DNA of 64,000 bases from CAVRTM01 sp963724015. GTDB taxonomy: Bacteria > Actinomycetota > Actinomycetes > Actinomycetales > Dermatophilaceae. A program made the translations under genes and the position numbers. The first letter of the stretch is position 1. Each line of letters opens with the position of its first letter. Below, one piece after another: positions 49,206 to 59,500 of the stretch. The DNA lies in contig CAVRTM010000021.1 of NCBI GenBank assembly GCA_963724015.1, positions 1 to 64,000 on the forward strand, read 5' to 3'. The notes under the pieces are model-generated. The model was not told the DNA's origin, did no database searches, and was given only the letters and a program-made list of their open reading frames with translations.

Positions 49206-51430
49206 GCGAGGGGGTTCTCCTGTGCGAGGTCGAGGTCGAGGTCGGGCTTGGGGCGCCCGGGACGGCGCAGGGACCGGTAGATCCCTACGACAAGGATGAG
49301 GGCGAACACGCCACCGAGCGCCCAGAAGACCGTCACGCTGATCGGCTGGACCTGCACCTTGACCTGGGCGTTGCGCCCGAGGCGGGTGCCGTTGGCGGTG
49401 GACAGGTCGGCGCTGATCGGCACCAGGCCGGGCGCGACGGCGGTGACCCGCACCTTGACGGTGGTGCGGCTGCCCGCGCCGATCCGCAGCGGTCCGGGCT
49501 GGTCGTCGATCCGCAGGCGGCGGCTGTCGGAGGTGAGCTTCAGCCGGACGTCGTCGACGGTCTCGTCGAGGTCGTTGACGACGATGAACTGCAGGACGCC
49601 GTCCTGCGCGAAGAACTTGACCGTGCCCGGTGCGACGAGGACACGGACGCCCTTGGTGACCTCCTGCACGGCGGCGGGGGCCATCCGCGCCAGACGGTTC
49701 CAGTCGCCGGGGCGGCCGCGCCAGCGGTTGGACACCAGCTGGTCCTGCGACTCGCCCCACGTCGCGGCGAACCGGGTGGCCTCCGCGCCGGTGAGGACGC
49801 TGGCGGCCCCGTCGATGTCGCGCTTGGTGCTGGCGAGGGCGGTGAGCCGCCGGGGGGTCAGCGGCGAGCGCATCGAGGCCGGCGGCTCGGCCTCGCCGGC
49901 GACCTCCGGCGTCGCCGGTGCCGGCTCGCGGTCGGCGTCCACCGCGGCGTACAGCAGGCTGCTCGACGGCGTGGCACGCAACCACGGGGCGTCGCCGATG
50001 GCGGTGAACAGGGAGGTCAGCACGTCCCGGTCGCCGGCGAAGTCGCGGGGGGCGGTGACCAGGACCGAGCGCTCGCGGCCGGGCGACTCCTTCATCAGGG
50101 CGAGCGTCTCGGCGAGGAACCGCTGCACGGTGCCGGCGCCCGCCGAGGCGTCGGACGTGCCGGCCAGGATGCCGCTGAGCTGGTCGTCCGAGGCGAGCAG
50201 CGGCAGCCCGTCGCTGGTCTTGCGCGCCGCGTCGCCGCTGTAGCCGGGGTCGAGCGTCAGCCCCGACGTGGAGACGACGGCGGCGGTCAGGCCGGGGAAG
50301 GACCCGCGCAGGTCCGCCTCGCGCTGGGCGGGCAGCCGGTTGTCCACCGGCCAGGCGATGTCGCTGCGGACCTGTCGCCGCAGCGTCGCGCCCAGCGTCT
50401 CAGGCCTGGCCAGCAGGCCCGCGACGGTGGGGTCGGTGGGCGCGGTGGCGATGTCCGGGTCGGTGTAGGGCAGCGCCCACAGGTCGTGACCCGCGGCGGC
50501 CGCGGCCAGGTCCGAGGTCAGGTCCGCCGTCAGTGCCGGTACGGCGTCCTTGACCGCCGGCTGGTCATCGCGCGGGGTGCTCGGCGTCGGGGTCGGGGTG
50601 GGGCTGCTGCGCCCGGCGGTCCCGCCGCCCCCACCCGCCGCCGGAGGGCCGAGGACGGACGGGTCGATGGCCCAGGTGACCGGGGCGTCGGCGGTGCCGG
50701 CGATGACCGACCGCAGCCGCGAGCCGGGGCCGACGGCCTTGGTCCAGGCGGTGTTGCGCGCCGCGCTCGGCGCCGTGAACAGGTTGGGGTCGGGGTCCAG
50801 CGTCAACGGCACCACGGTGGTCAGTGCCAGCGGTGCGACGAACTCCTTCTTGTAGAACCAGGGCAGGAAGGTCCGTGCCTCCCCGACCCTCGCCGGCCCG
50901 GCGTCGACGTCGACCGCCAGCGGCAGTGCGGCGAACCCCTCCCCGTTGCGGACGGCGTCGGCGGGGATGGTCAGGCGGAACGGCTCGGTGCGTCCGGCCG
51001 GTAGCGCGTCGGGCAGGTCCTGGCTGGCGACCACGGAGCCGGCGGCCTGCGGGTCGTCCCCCTGGGCCCACCTCCGGACGCCGTCGCGGGTCTGCAGGCC
51101 CTGGGTGCTCAGCCGGGCGTGGACGGTGGCGGTGTCGATCGTGGTGGTGCCGCTGTTGCGCAGGGTGCCGGTCACCACGACGGGGTCCCCGGGGCGGGCG
51201 ATCGTGGGGCTGACGCCGCGCAGGGTGACGGTGACCGGGTCGGCCGCGGCAGGGGCACGCGTCGTACCGGTGATGGGCGCACGCGTCGTACCGGCGGCTG
51301 CGGAGGCGACCGGCAGGGGCGCGGACAACAGGCCGGTGGCCGCGGTGGCGAGCGCACCGGCGAGCAGCGTGCGGACGGCGCGTCGCCCGGCGGTCGGACC
51401 GCGGGGGACGCGTGGGGGCGAGGGGATCAC
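49202..51430 (-). CDS. DUF6049-type secreted, membrane-anchored protein
   Basis: Intact 742-residue protein. An N-terminal signal peptide (RRAVRTLLAGALATAATGLL) precedes an Ig-like beta domain (VTVTLRGVSPTIARPGDPVV), a large extracellular region resembling a glycosyl-hydrolase/deacetylase-like fold (WAIDPSVLG, LWALPYTDPDIATAP), a second beta domain (VKVRVTAVAPGLVPISADLS) and a C-terminal helix (VTVFWALGGVFALILVVGIY) with a basic tail. It corresponds to the conserved protein upstream of mviN in mycobacteria (Rv3909 position). Its function is not established. GTG 51430 overlaps the NUDIX stop by GTGA. Confidence 0.85.
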   Translation of the reverse strand: MIPSPPRVPRGPTAGRRAVRTLLAGALATAATGLLSAPLPVASAAAGTTRAPITGTTRAPAAADPVTVTLRGVSPTIARPGDPVVVTGTLRNSGTTTIDTATVHARLSTQGLQTRDGVRRWAQGDDPQAAGSVVASQDLPDALPAGRTEPFRLTIPADAVRNGEGFAALPLAVDVDAGPARVGEARTFLPWFYKKEFVAPLALTTVVPLTLDPDPNLFTAPSAARNTAWTKAVGPGSRLRSVIAGTADAPVTWAIDPSVLGPPAAGGGGGTAGRSSPTPTPTPSTPRDDQPAVKDAVPALTADLTSDLAAAAAGHDLWALPYTDPDIATAPTDPTVAGLLARPETLGATLRRQVRSDIAWPVDNRLPAQREADLRGSFPGLTAAVVSTSGLTLDPGYSGDAARKTSDGLPLLASDDQLSGILAGTSDASAGAGTVQRFLAETLALMKESPGRERSVLVTAPRDFAGDRDVLTSLFTAIGDAPWLRATPSSSLLYAAVDADREPAPATPEVAGEAEPPASMRSPLTPRRLTALASTKRDIDGAASVLTGAEATRFAATWGESQDQLVSNRWRGRPGDWNRLARMAPAAVQEVTKGVRVLVAPGTVKFFAQDGVLQFIVVNDLDETVDDVRLKLTSDSRRLRIDDQPGPLRIGAGSRTTVKVRVTAVAPGLVPISADLSTANGTRLGRNAQVKVQVQPISVTVFWALGGVFALILVVGIYRSLRRPGRPKPDLDLDLAQENPLA

Positions 51431-51912
51431 GTCGTGCCTGCCAGCCGCTCCCAAGCCGCCCGGGCGATGCGGCGCTCGTTGGGGAAGGTGAGGTGCTCGT
51501 GGACCTCCGCCAGCGGGAACCAGGCGGCGTCGATGGCCTCGCCGTCGGGGTCGCCCTCGATGCTCAGCTCGCCGCCGGTGGCCTCGAGCAGGTAGTGGTG
51601 GACGACCTTGTGCACGCGCTTGTCGGCCGTGGAGAACCAGTAGTCGATGGTGCCGAGCGTGGTGAGCACCCGCCCGATGATCCCGGTCTCCTCGGCCACC
51701 TCGCGAGCGGCGGCCTCCTCGAGCGTCTCCTCGCCCTCCATGTGGCCCTTGGGCAGGCACCACTCGACCCGGCCCGCGCGGTTGCGGCGGGCGATGATCG
51801 CGATCCGCGCCGTGCCGCCGTCGACGTCCACGACGACACCGCCGGCGGACACCTCCTCCACCGCCGGCAGCCGGCGGACCTGCCGCGACGGCTTGGGGAC
51901 GGGGGAGCTCAT
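51427..51912 (-). CDS. NUDIX hydrolase
   Basis: Intact 161-residue protein. The NUDIX box reads GHMEGEETLEEAAAREVAEE then TG, matching the metal-binding consensus. The core begins EVSAGGVVVDVDGG and LPKGHM. Position between cca and the DUF6049/murJ genes is the same as MutT4 in mycobacteria (Rv3908), so a role in cleaning damaged nucleotides or ADP-ribose-type substrates is possible; the substrate is not shown by the sequence. ATG 51912 is chosen over upstream in-frame starts because the divergent cca gene begins at 52001. Confidence 0.9.
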   Translation of the reverse strand: MSSPVPKPSRQVRRLPAVEEVSAGGVVVDVDGGTARIAIIARRNRAGRVEWCLPKGHMEGEETLEEAAAREVAEETGIIGRVLTTLGTIDYWFSTADKRVHKVVHHYLLEATGGELSIEGDPDGEAIDAAWFPLAEVHEHLTFPNERRIARAAWERLAGTT

Positions 51913-52000
51913 GTCCGTCACTGTAACGAGCGGTCGTGTGCGTCCCCGGACGGCTCGCGCGGCTGGGAGGGCGGGCACGCGTCACCTACCCTTGGCTCTC

Positions 52001-53488
52001 GTGCCTTCCTCCGACCCGACCAGCCCGCTCCTGCAGGAGGCGGTGCGCCGGCTCGCCCCCGTGCTGCCGCTCCTCACCGACCTCGGCGAGCGGTTCACGG
52101 GCGCCGGCCACGAGATCTCGCTGGTCGGCGGGCCGGTGCGGGACGCCTTCCTGGGGCGTACCTCCCCGGACCTGGACTTCACCACCGACGCGACGCCGGA
52201 GCAGACCGAGGCGCTGCTCCGGGGCTGGGCCGATGCGCACTGGGACGTGGGGAGGGCGTTCGGCACGATCGGCGCGCGCAAGGGCACCGGGGCCGGCACG
52301 TTCCTGGTCGAGGTGACGACGTACCGCAAGGACGCCTACGACCGGACGACGCGCAAGCCCGAGGTGGCCTTCGGCGACAACCTGGCCGACGACCTGGTGC
52401 GCCGCGACTTCACGGTCAACGCGATGGCGCTGCGGCTGCCCTCGCTGGAGTTCGTCGACCCGCACGACGGGCTGTCGGCGCTGGCGGCCAAGGTGCTGCG
52501 CACGCCCGGTACGCCGCAGGAGTCGTTCGCCGACGACCCGCTGCGGATGATGCGGGCGGCCCGGTTCGTCTCCCAGCTCGGCTTCACGGTGGCACCGGAG
52601 GTCGAGGCGGCGATGACCGACATGGCCGACCGGCTCTCGATCGTCTCGGCCGAGCGGACCCGCGACGAGTTCGCCAAGCTGCTGCTGGGCGCTTCGCCGC
52701 GGTCCGGCCTGGCGGTCCTGGTGGGCACCGGCCTGGCCGCGCAGGTGGTGCCCGAGCTGCCGGCGCTCGCGCTGGAGATCGACGAGCACCACCGGCACAA
52801 GGACGTCTACGAGCACTCGCTGACCGTCCTGGAGCAGGCGATCGCGCTGGAGGGGCCGCCGGACGGGCCGCCGGAGTCGGTGCCCGGGCCCGACCTGGTG
52901 CTGCGCCTGGCCGCGCTGCTGCACGACATCGGCAAGCCGCCGACCCGCCGGTTCGAGGGTGGTGGCGGGGTGAGCTTCCACCACCACGAGGTGGTCGGGG
53001 CCAAGATGGCCGCCAAGCGGCTGAAGGCGATGCGCTTTGACAAGGACACGGTCAAGGCCGTCGCCCGGCTGGTCGAGCTGCACCTGCGCTTCCACGGCTA
53101 CGGCACCGGTGAGTGGACCGACTCGGCCGTGCGCCGTTACGTCACCGACGCCGGCCCGCTGCTGCCCCGGCTGCACCGCCTCACCCGCTCGGACTGCACG
53201 ACCCGCAACCAGCGCAAGGCCCAGCGCCTCTCCCGCACGTACGACGAGCTGGAGGCCAGGATCGCGCGGCTGCAGTCCCAGGAGGAGCTGGCGGCGGTCC
53301 GCCCGGACCTCGACGGCAACCAGATCGCCGAGGTGCTGGGCATCCCGCCGGGCCCGGTGCTCGGCCGGGCGTACAAGTACTTGCTGTCGGTGCGGATGGA
53401 CCAGGGGCCGATCGGGCCCGAGGCGGCGGCGCAGGCCCTGCGCGAGTGGTGGGCGACCCAGCCCGAGAGCGCCGGGTCGCGCGCCTGA
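52001..53488 (+). CDS. cca: CCA tRNA nucleotidyltransferase with HD domain
   Basis: Intact 495-residue enzyme that adds or repairs the CCA end; the tRNAs in this window lack an encoded CCA. The nucleotidyltransferase motif is LVGGPVRDAFLGRTSPDLDF, followed by FLVEVTTYRKD, DDLVRRDFTVNAMAL and RMMRAARFVSQLGF. The HD hydrolase domain (KDVYEHSLTVLEQ and LAALLHDIGKPPTRR) is in the C-terminal half. GTG 52001 has no ribosome site and TACCCT lies a few bases upstream, suggesting a leaderless message. Divergent from the NUDIX gene. Confidence 0.95.
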   Translation: MPSSDPTSPLLQEAVRRLAPVLPLLTDLGERFTGAGHEISLVGGPVRDAFLGRTSPDLDFTTDATPEQTEALLRGWADAHWDVGRAFGTIGARKGTGAGTFLVEVTTYRKDAYDRTTRKPEVAFGDNLADDLVRRDFTVNAMALRLPSLEFVDPHDGLSALAAKVLRTPGTPQESFADDPLRMMRAARFVSQLGFTVAPEVEAAMTDMADRLSIVSAERTRDEFAKLLLGASPRSGLAVLVGTGLAAQVVPELPALALEIDEHHRHKDVYEHSLTVLEQAIALEGPPDGPPESVPGPDLVLRLAALLHDIGKPPTRRFEGGGGVSFHHHEVVGAKMAAKRLKAMRFDKDTVKAVARLVELHLRFHGYGTGEWTDSAVRRYVTDAGPLLPRLHRLTRSDCTTRNQRKAQRLSRTYDELEARIARLQSQEELAAVRPDLDGNQIAEVLGIPPGPVLGRAYKYLLSVRMDQGPIGPEAAAQALREWWATQPESAGSRA

Positions 53489-53499
53489 CCCCGCCGACC

Positions 53500-53671
53500 C
53501 GTCTTCGTCCTCGTGAGTCGGCAATGGGTGTCGTTGGGTCCCCGATCGCCGACTGAGCGGCACAAGGTGGGGCGGACTGGTCCGGGTCGGCCGTCTTCGT
53601 GCTCGTGGGTCGGCGAATGCGGGTGGGTCCGTGGCCCGAATGCCGACTGAGCGGCACAAGGTGGGGCGGGG
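53500..53671. repeat. Two-copy direct repeat with internal dyads
   Basis: Two copies of a ~80-base unit at about 53500-53577 and 53593-53671, separated by ~15 bases. Both share CGTCTTCGT-CTCGTG-GTCGGC near the start and end with GCCGACTGAGCGGCACAAGG then TGGGGCGG. GTCGGC near the start and GCCGAC near the end of each copy can pair, with GAATGCGGG against CCCGAATG in copy 2. Noncoding, in the convergent gap between cca and the next gene; looks like a REP-type element. Confidence 0.65.
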
Positions 53672-53695
53672 GCTGGGCGCCGGGGCGGGGGCGCC

Positions 53696-54130
53696 TCAGC
53701 GGTAGGTCTTGCCTTGTTGGCGCTCCACCTTCAGCTGTGACTCGTACAGGTGGCGCTTGCCCTCGGCGTAGGTGTCGCGGGCCCAGCGCTCGAGGTCGGC
53801 GAACGGCCGGTAGTAGTCGTCGTCGTAGCTCTCGACCAGCTGGAACGTCCATCGCCCGGCGGCGACGTCCCGGCCGATGAGCTGCTGCTCGATCCGCTCG
53901 GCGACCTCGGGCCGGCCGGCGTCCCGGAACGCCTGCACCGCCTCGTCCAGGGACATGTCGGCCTTGCCGGTCAGCTGGTGGAAGTCGTAGAGCCGGCCCC
54001 GGGCGCGCTCGACCGTCTCGAACGCCTTGGACAGCTTGCCCATCGCCTCGATCGTGGCCTGGTCGGCACCCGGGGGGAGGGTGTGCTCGGGGTCGTCGGT
54101 CGTCGGCTTGGGCGTGTCCTGGTCGCTCAC
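53696..54130 (-). CDS. Hypothetical actinobacterial protein
   Basis: Intact 144-residue soluble protein, acidic at the N terminus, then helical (AMGKLSKAFETVERARGRLY, DFHQLTGKADMSLDEAVQAF), with an aromatic stretch ESYDDDYYRPFADLERWARD. I do not recognise a named domain, though the composition and uninterrupted frame support a real gene. GTG 54130 is followed by VSDQDTPKP. It is four bases downstream of the MFS gene on the same strand and may be co-transcribed with it. Confidence 0.7.
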   Translation of the reverse strand: MSDQDTPKPTTDDPEHTLPPGADQATIEAMGKLSKAFETVERARGRLYDFHQLTGKADMSLDEAVQAFRDAGRPEVAERIEQQLIGRDVAAGRWTFQLVESYDDDYYRPFADLERWARDTYAEGKRHLYESQLKVERQQGKTYR

Positions 54131-54134
54131 GCCC

Positions 54135-55475
54135 TCAGGATGCCGTGAGCGTCCGCCCGCCGCGACTCCGGGCGAAGGCCACGCCGGCGGCGAGGTAGCC
54201 GGCCGCCAGCGCGGCGTAGACCGCCCGGGAGTAGCCGTTGTCGGGGACGACGAGGGCCGAGAGGGCCGCCGCGGCGACGAAGGCGGCGTTGTAGGCGACG
54301 TCGTACAGGCTGAAGACGCGGCCGCGGAAGGCGTCGTCGACGTCGCGCTGCACGATCGTGTCGACGCAGATCTTCACGGTCTGCCCGGCCCAGCCGATCA
54401 GGGCGGCGCCGACGAGCAGCTGCACCAGCGTCATGGTCAGCACGAACGTCGCCTCGGTGGCCGCCGCCGCGAGGAGCGCCACCACGACGACGCGGGCGGG
54501 GTCGGTCGCGCGCGCCCACGCCGGCGTGAGCACGGCGGCGCCGACGAAGCCGACCGCCCCGGCGGCGACCACCCAGCCGAGGACCTCCAGACCTGAGTCG
54601 GGGTCCGAGGCGGTGCTGAGGTAGTTGCGGGCCAGCAGGATCGTCGCCAGCGTCGAGACGCCGAAGATGAACCGGTGTGCGGACATCACCGAGAGCGCGG
54701 CCGCCGCCGTACGCCGCTCGCGCAGGTGTCGCAGCGCCGCCGCCAGGTCACCGGCCGCGTCCCGAAGGGGGCGGACGGTTCGCGCGGGCTGCGGAGCCGT
54801 CGGACGCAGCCGGTCGGGACCGAGCTCGCGGACGCCCAGGCGCAGCCCCAGCACGGCGGCCGCGACCAGCGCCGCGGCGACCAGGAGCAGGAGGGTGGCG
54901 TGGGAGACGCCCAAGAGACGCGCGCCGTAGACCGCCGCGCTGCCGACCAGGGCGGCCGCCGTGCCGAGCGTCGGGGTGACGGCGTTGGCGGTGACCAGCG
55001 CACGGGGCGCCACGACGTGCGGCAGCCCGGCGGACAGGGCCGCGAGCAGGAACCGGTTGACGCTCACGCAGACCAGCACGACGGCGTACAGGGGCAGGCC
55101 CTGCTGACCGGTGGCGACGAGGGCGGCGACGACCAGCACCAGGGCGGCGCGCACGAGGTTGCCGAGCACGAGGGTGTTGCGGCGCGACCAGCGGTCCAGC
55201 GGCACGCCGGCCCACGGCCCGACCAGGGTGAACGGCAGTGTGAGGACGGCGAAGGCCAGCGCGATGCCCCCCGCGGTCGTGGCGCGCTCAGGGGAGAAGA
55301 AGAACAGCGAGGCGAGCGCGACCTCGAATGCCCCGTCGCCCAGCTGGGTGGTCAGCCGCACCGCGAGCAGGCGACGGTACGGCGCCCCGCGCAGCAGGCC
55401 GCGCACTCCCGGCGGCGGTGGCGACGGCATCGGCCCGGGTCTCCCGTCGCGTCTGCTGGAAGGGGCGGTCGACAC
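54135..55475 (-). CDS. MFS transporter
   Basis: Intact 446-residue membrane protein with 12 predicted helices. The loop motif GPWAGVPLDRWSRRNTLVLG between helices 2 and 3 is the classic MFS A-motif, and DDAFRGRVFSLYDVAYNAAF occurs in the matching loop of the second half. The style is that of DHA3-type drug or metabolite exporters of actinobacteria; the substrate is unknown. Possible later start at 55430 (MPSPPPPGVRG). Divergent from the GDPD gene. Confidence 0.88.
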   Translation of the reverse strand: MSTAPSSRRDGRPGPMPSPPPPGVRGLLRGAPYRRLLAVRLTTQLGDGAFEVALASLFFFSPERATTAGGIALAFAVLTLPFTLVGPWAGVPLDRWSRRNTLVLGNLVRAALVLVVAALVATGQQGLPLYAVVLVCVSVNRFLLAALSAGLPHVVAPRALVTANAVTPTLGTAAALVGSAAVYGARLLGVSHATLLLLVAAALVAAAVLGLRLGVRELGPDRLRPTAPQPARTVRPLRDAAGDLAAALRHLRERRTAAAALSVMSAHRFIFGVSTLATILLARNYLSTASDPDSGLEVLGWVVAAGAVGFVGAAVLTPAWARATDPARVVVVALLAAAATEATFVLTMTLVQLLVGAALIGWAGQTVKICVDTIVQRDVDDAFRGRVFSLYDVAYNAAFVAAAALSALVVPDNGYSRAVYAALAAGYLAAGVAFARSRGGRTLTAS

Positions 55476-55496
55476 GCCGCCATCGTGTCATGGGTG

Positions 55497-56336
55497 GTGT
55501 CGGGGGCCATCGAGTTGTTGGATCGAGGGGTGACCGACGTGGCAGGGACACTGGGGCGGAGGCTGGACCGGCGACGGGTCTTCGGGAAGCGGCCGACCGT
55601 CTTGGGCCACCGCGGCCTGGGACGGGGGAGCGTCGGCGGGCACGAGGAGAACACCGGCGCGTCAATCCGGCAGGCGGTGGCCGCCGGGCTGCGCTGGCTG
55701 GAGCTGGACGTGCGCCGCTGCGTCGACGGTGCTCTGGTGGGCGGGCACTTCCCCACACATGCCGACGGCACGTTCACGGCGACGCTGACGCTGGCGGAAG
55801 CCCGCGCCCGCGGGGCCGTGCCGCTGGAGGAGCTGCTGGACGGGCTGCCGCCGCAGATCTCGCTGGACCTGGACCTCAAGACCTCGCTGGAGGACGCCCT
55901 GCGACCGGCGGGGGAGACGACGGCCGGCCTGCTCGCGCCCGTCGCCGCCCGGATGGCGCAGGAGCGCGGGTTGTTCGTCTCCTCGTTCGACCCGTCGGCG
56001 ATGCTGATCCTGCGCGAACGCGCGCCGGAGGTGGCGCTGGGCCTGCTGACGTGGGTCGGCTTCCCGCTGCGCAAGGCGATCCCGGCCGCGGCGCACCTCG
56101 GCGTCGAGGTGGTCGGTGCGCACTGGACCTCGTTCGGGCCGAACGAGCTGGACCGGGCGCCCTTCCACCTGCCGGCCAAGGAGTCGATCGCCGTCGCGCA
56201 CGAGGCCGGTCTGGAGGTGCTGGCCTGGACCCCGCCGGTCGCCCGGGCGCTGGAGCTGCTGGAGGCCGGCGTCGACGCGGTGGTCGTGGACGACGTCCCG
56301 AGCACGTTGCCGCTGCTGGCCCACCTGGCCGACTGA
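55497..56336 (+). CDS. Glycerophosphodiester phosphodiesterase family protein
   Basis: Intact, about 280 residues. TIM-barrel GDPD motifs: VLGHRGLGRG, HEENTGASIRQAVAAGLRWL with ELDVRRCVDGALVGGHFPTH (metal and catalytic histidine positions), SLDLDLKTSLED and VDAVVVDDVP at the end. It would hydrolyse glycerophosphodiesters to glycerol 3-phosphate. Being next to a glycerophosphotransferase gene, it could act on teichoic-acid-like polymers, which is inference. The start is one of GTG 55494, 55497 or 55530; none has a strong ribosome site. Confidence 0.87.
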   Translation: MSGAIELLDRGVTDVAGTLGRRLDRRRVFGKRPTVLGHRGLGRGSVGGHEENTGASIRQAVAAGLRWLELDVRRCVDGALVGGHFPTHADGTFTATLTLAEARARGAVPLEELLDGLPPQISLDLDLKTSLEDALRPAGETTAGLLAPVAARMAQERGLFVSSFDPSAMLILRERAPEVALGLLTWVGFPLRKAIPAAAHLGVEVVGAHWTSFGPNELDRAPFHLPAKESIAVAHEAGLEVLAWTPPVARALELLEAGVDAVVVDDVPSTLPLLAHLAD

Positions 56337-56518
56337 GCCACCCCCGCGGCGCGCCGGACACGGCGGCGACGCCGCTGCGCGTCAGCTGCAGGGGCGATGG
56401 ATTCTCTATCTGCACGAACCGGTCGTTATCCTCGGTCGCTGGCTGTGTCGTGCAGCTGAGTCCAGCCGCCGCCGCCTTCCAGGCACGTGGGCGGACCTTT
56501 TCGTGTTAGGCCCCGGAT

Positions 56519-59500
56519 ATGCAGCTTCATGCTCCCTCCCTTCGCACCTGGGCGGCCATGCCGCTGGATCCCGACGGGGAGTACGGCGGCCTGCCGATGC
56601 GCCGGCTGGTGCCCGGTCTGCTCAGCCCGGCGCTGGCCGCCGCCGCGGTGCTGCTGCTGCTCGTCGAGGCCCGGCTCTGGGAGGGGCTGGGGCTGCTCGC
56701 AGGCGCCGTCGTCGTGGCCGGCGTCCGGGCGGTGCGGGCCGGCGCCGTGTCGCCCCTGGCGGCGCACGTCCTGCTGCGGGTGCTGCTGCTGGTCGGCGTC
56801 GGCCTGGCGTACGACATCAAGCGGCCGGGTGAGCCGGTCGGGGTCTGGTGCTCGGTGTCGATCCTGCTCCTGGCGGTGCTCGGCGAACCGTTGCTGCGCC
56901 GGGTCCTGGATGGGCGGACGTTCGTGGCCGCGCACCTTCCCGGCGTGCCGGTCCTGCCGGCGCTGCGCCTGCGGCAGCTGTTCGTGCCGCTCACCAGCGC
57001 GGGCCTCACCCTCGCGGGGGCCGTTCTCGCTGCCTTCGGGGTGACGGCATGGGTGTGGCTGGGACTGGCCGTCCTCACCCTCGCCGTTCCTGCCCTGGTA
57101 GGCCTGGAGGCGATCCACCGGCACCGGGTCAGCGCGCGCGCCAAGCGCAACCTCGCCCGGTCCGTGGAGAAGTACGCGCCCGAGTTCGCCGTCTACGCCG
57201 GACGTCCGGAGGAGGCGTCGTACCAGGTGGAGATGTGGCTGCCCTACCTCCAGCGGACCGGACGGAAGTTCATCATCATCACGCGCGCCGAGGAGCCGGC
57301 CCGGACGCTCGCCGCGTTGACCGACGTGCCCGTGGTGTGTTGCAAGAGCGTGGCCGAGCTCGAGCAGGTGCTCGTGCCGACCCTGACCACGGTGTTCTAC
57401 GTCAACGCGGCGTCGGCGAACGGGCAGATGGTCCGGTACAGCCACCTGACGCACGTGCACCTGGGGCATGGCGACTCGGACAAGGCGACGTCCTCCAACC
57501 CGTTGCACGCGATGTACGACAAGGTCTTCTCGGCCGGACCCGCGGCCATCCAGCGCTATGCCGCCAACGGGGTGTCGATCCCGCGGGACCGGTTCTGCAT
57601 CGTCGGCCGGCCGCAGCTGGAGGCGGTGGAGCGGGCGACGGGGCAGATCGGGGCGGTGGACGTTCCCACCGTGCTGTACGCCCCGACGTGGCGGGGGCAC
57701 GTGGAGGAGACCCGGCTGTACTCGCTGCCGGTGGGTGAGCAGATCGTGGCCGCGTTGTTGGCCCGGGGCGCACGGGTGATCTTCCGGGCGCACCCGTTCA
57801 ACGAGGACTACGCCGAGGACGCCGCCGCCACCGAGGCGATCAACGCCCTGTTGCGGGCTGATGAGGCGCGGACCGGTCGGGGGCACGTGTGGGGGGAGCA
57901 GGCCACCCGCACGATGAGCATCTTCGACTGCTTCAACGCCTCGGACGCGATGGTCTCCGACGTCTCCAGCGTCGTCAGCGACTACCTGTACTCCGGCAAG
58001 CCGATCGCGATGTACTCGATCGGCGACTCGCGTGAGGCGTTCACCTCCGACTTCCCGGTCGCTCGCTCGGCCTACCTCCTCGACCCCGCCCTCGTTGACC
58101 TCGAGGAGCAGCTGGACCGGCTCCTCGGCACGGACCCGCTGGCCGGCGTCCGCGCGCAGATGCGGGCCTTCTACCTCGGCGACTTCCCCGACGAGGGGTA
58201 TGCCGACGTGTTCGTGCGAACGGCCGGCGAGGTGGTCGCCGGGCTGGGCCTGCGCCGCAGCGACGAGCTGGAGGACCTCGAGGACAACGACCTGCCCGAG
58301 GACGGCGGCCAGGGCCGCCCCGCGGACCGACGCGAGCGGGACGAGCCGGAGTCCGACAAGGCGGTCGAGCCGGCGTCGGAGGAGGCTGAGCCCCCGGCGG
58401 CTGGGACCGAGCGGGCCGCGACGACGTTCCGTCGGTCGGGCGGCGGCGGCTCCGGGAGCCGGGCGCTCACCCGTGGTGAGCTGGTGGCGGCCGGACCGGT
58501 GCTGACGGCGGTGGCCAGCGTGGCGACCGCCCTGGCCGGCGCGACGCCGTGGGTGCCGGGCGTGCTGGCCCTGGTCACCATGGCGGTGATGACATGGTCG
58601 GTGGCCGGACGGCCCACGCCGACCGACCCGTCCTCGATGGGGTCCTACCTCTCGCTGCGCGCACTGGTCAGCGTGGCCCTCGTCGCGATGGTCGTGGACG
58701 TCCGCGCCGAGGACCGCGCGATGGTGTGGGTCACCGGGGCAGCGCTGCTGCTCCTGCTCCCCACCGAGATGTGGCTGCGTTCCGCCGCCGGAATCAAGCG
58801 GCTGCAGGTGCTCAACCTCAAGACACTGAGCTATCAACAGCCCGACCCCCAGCTCCACGGCTGGTTGTTCGCCATGGGCGTCGCGCCGTTGTGGCTCGTC
58901 CTCGGCCTGCTGCTGGTCCGTGGGCCGGTGTGGCTGGCCACCGCCGTGGCCCTCGAGGCGCTGCTGGCCTCGGCGTTCGCGCTCGTGCGCACGCTGCAGG
59001 TGCTGCGCGCCAGCGACCGGGCGTCCGCCCAGCTGCGGGGCGCCATCGAGGCCTACCGGCCGGAGTTCGTGGTGTACTTCGCCGCCCAGACGGGGGCGAA
59101 GTACCAGCTGGGCATGTGGATGCCCTACTTCGAGAGCCTGGGCAAGCGCTTCATCGTGGTCACCCGGTTCGAGCGCTCCAACGCCCAGATCGCCGAGATC
59201 ACGCGGGCACCGATCGTGCTGTGCCGCACGCTGGAGAGCCTGGAGGACACGCTGGTCCCGAGCCTGCGGGCGGCCTTCTACGTCAACAACGGCCTGAAGA
59301 ACACCCACTACGTCGAGCGGCGCGAGCTGACCCACGTCTGGCTCAACCACGGTGACTCCGAGAAGCCGGCCTGCTTCAACCCGGTACACGCCATCTACGA
59401 CAAGATCTTCACCGCCGGCCAGGCGGGTGTGGACCGCTACGCCCGGCACGGGGTCGCCATCGCCCAGGACAAGTTCGAGATCGTCGGCCGCCCGCAGGTG

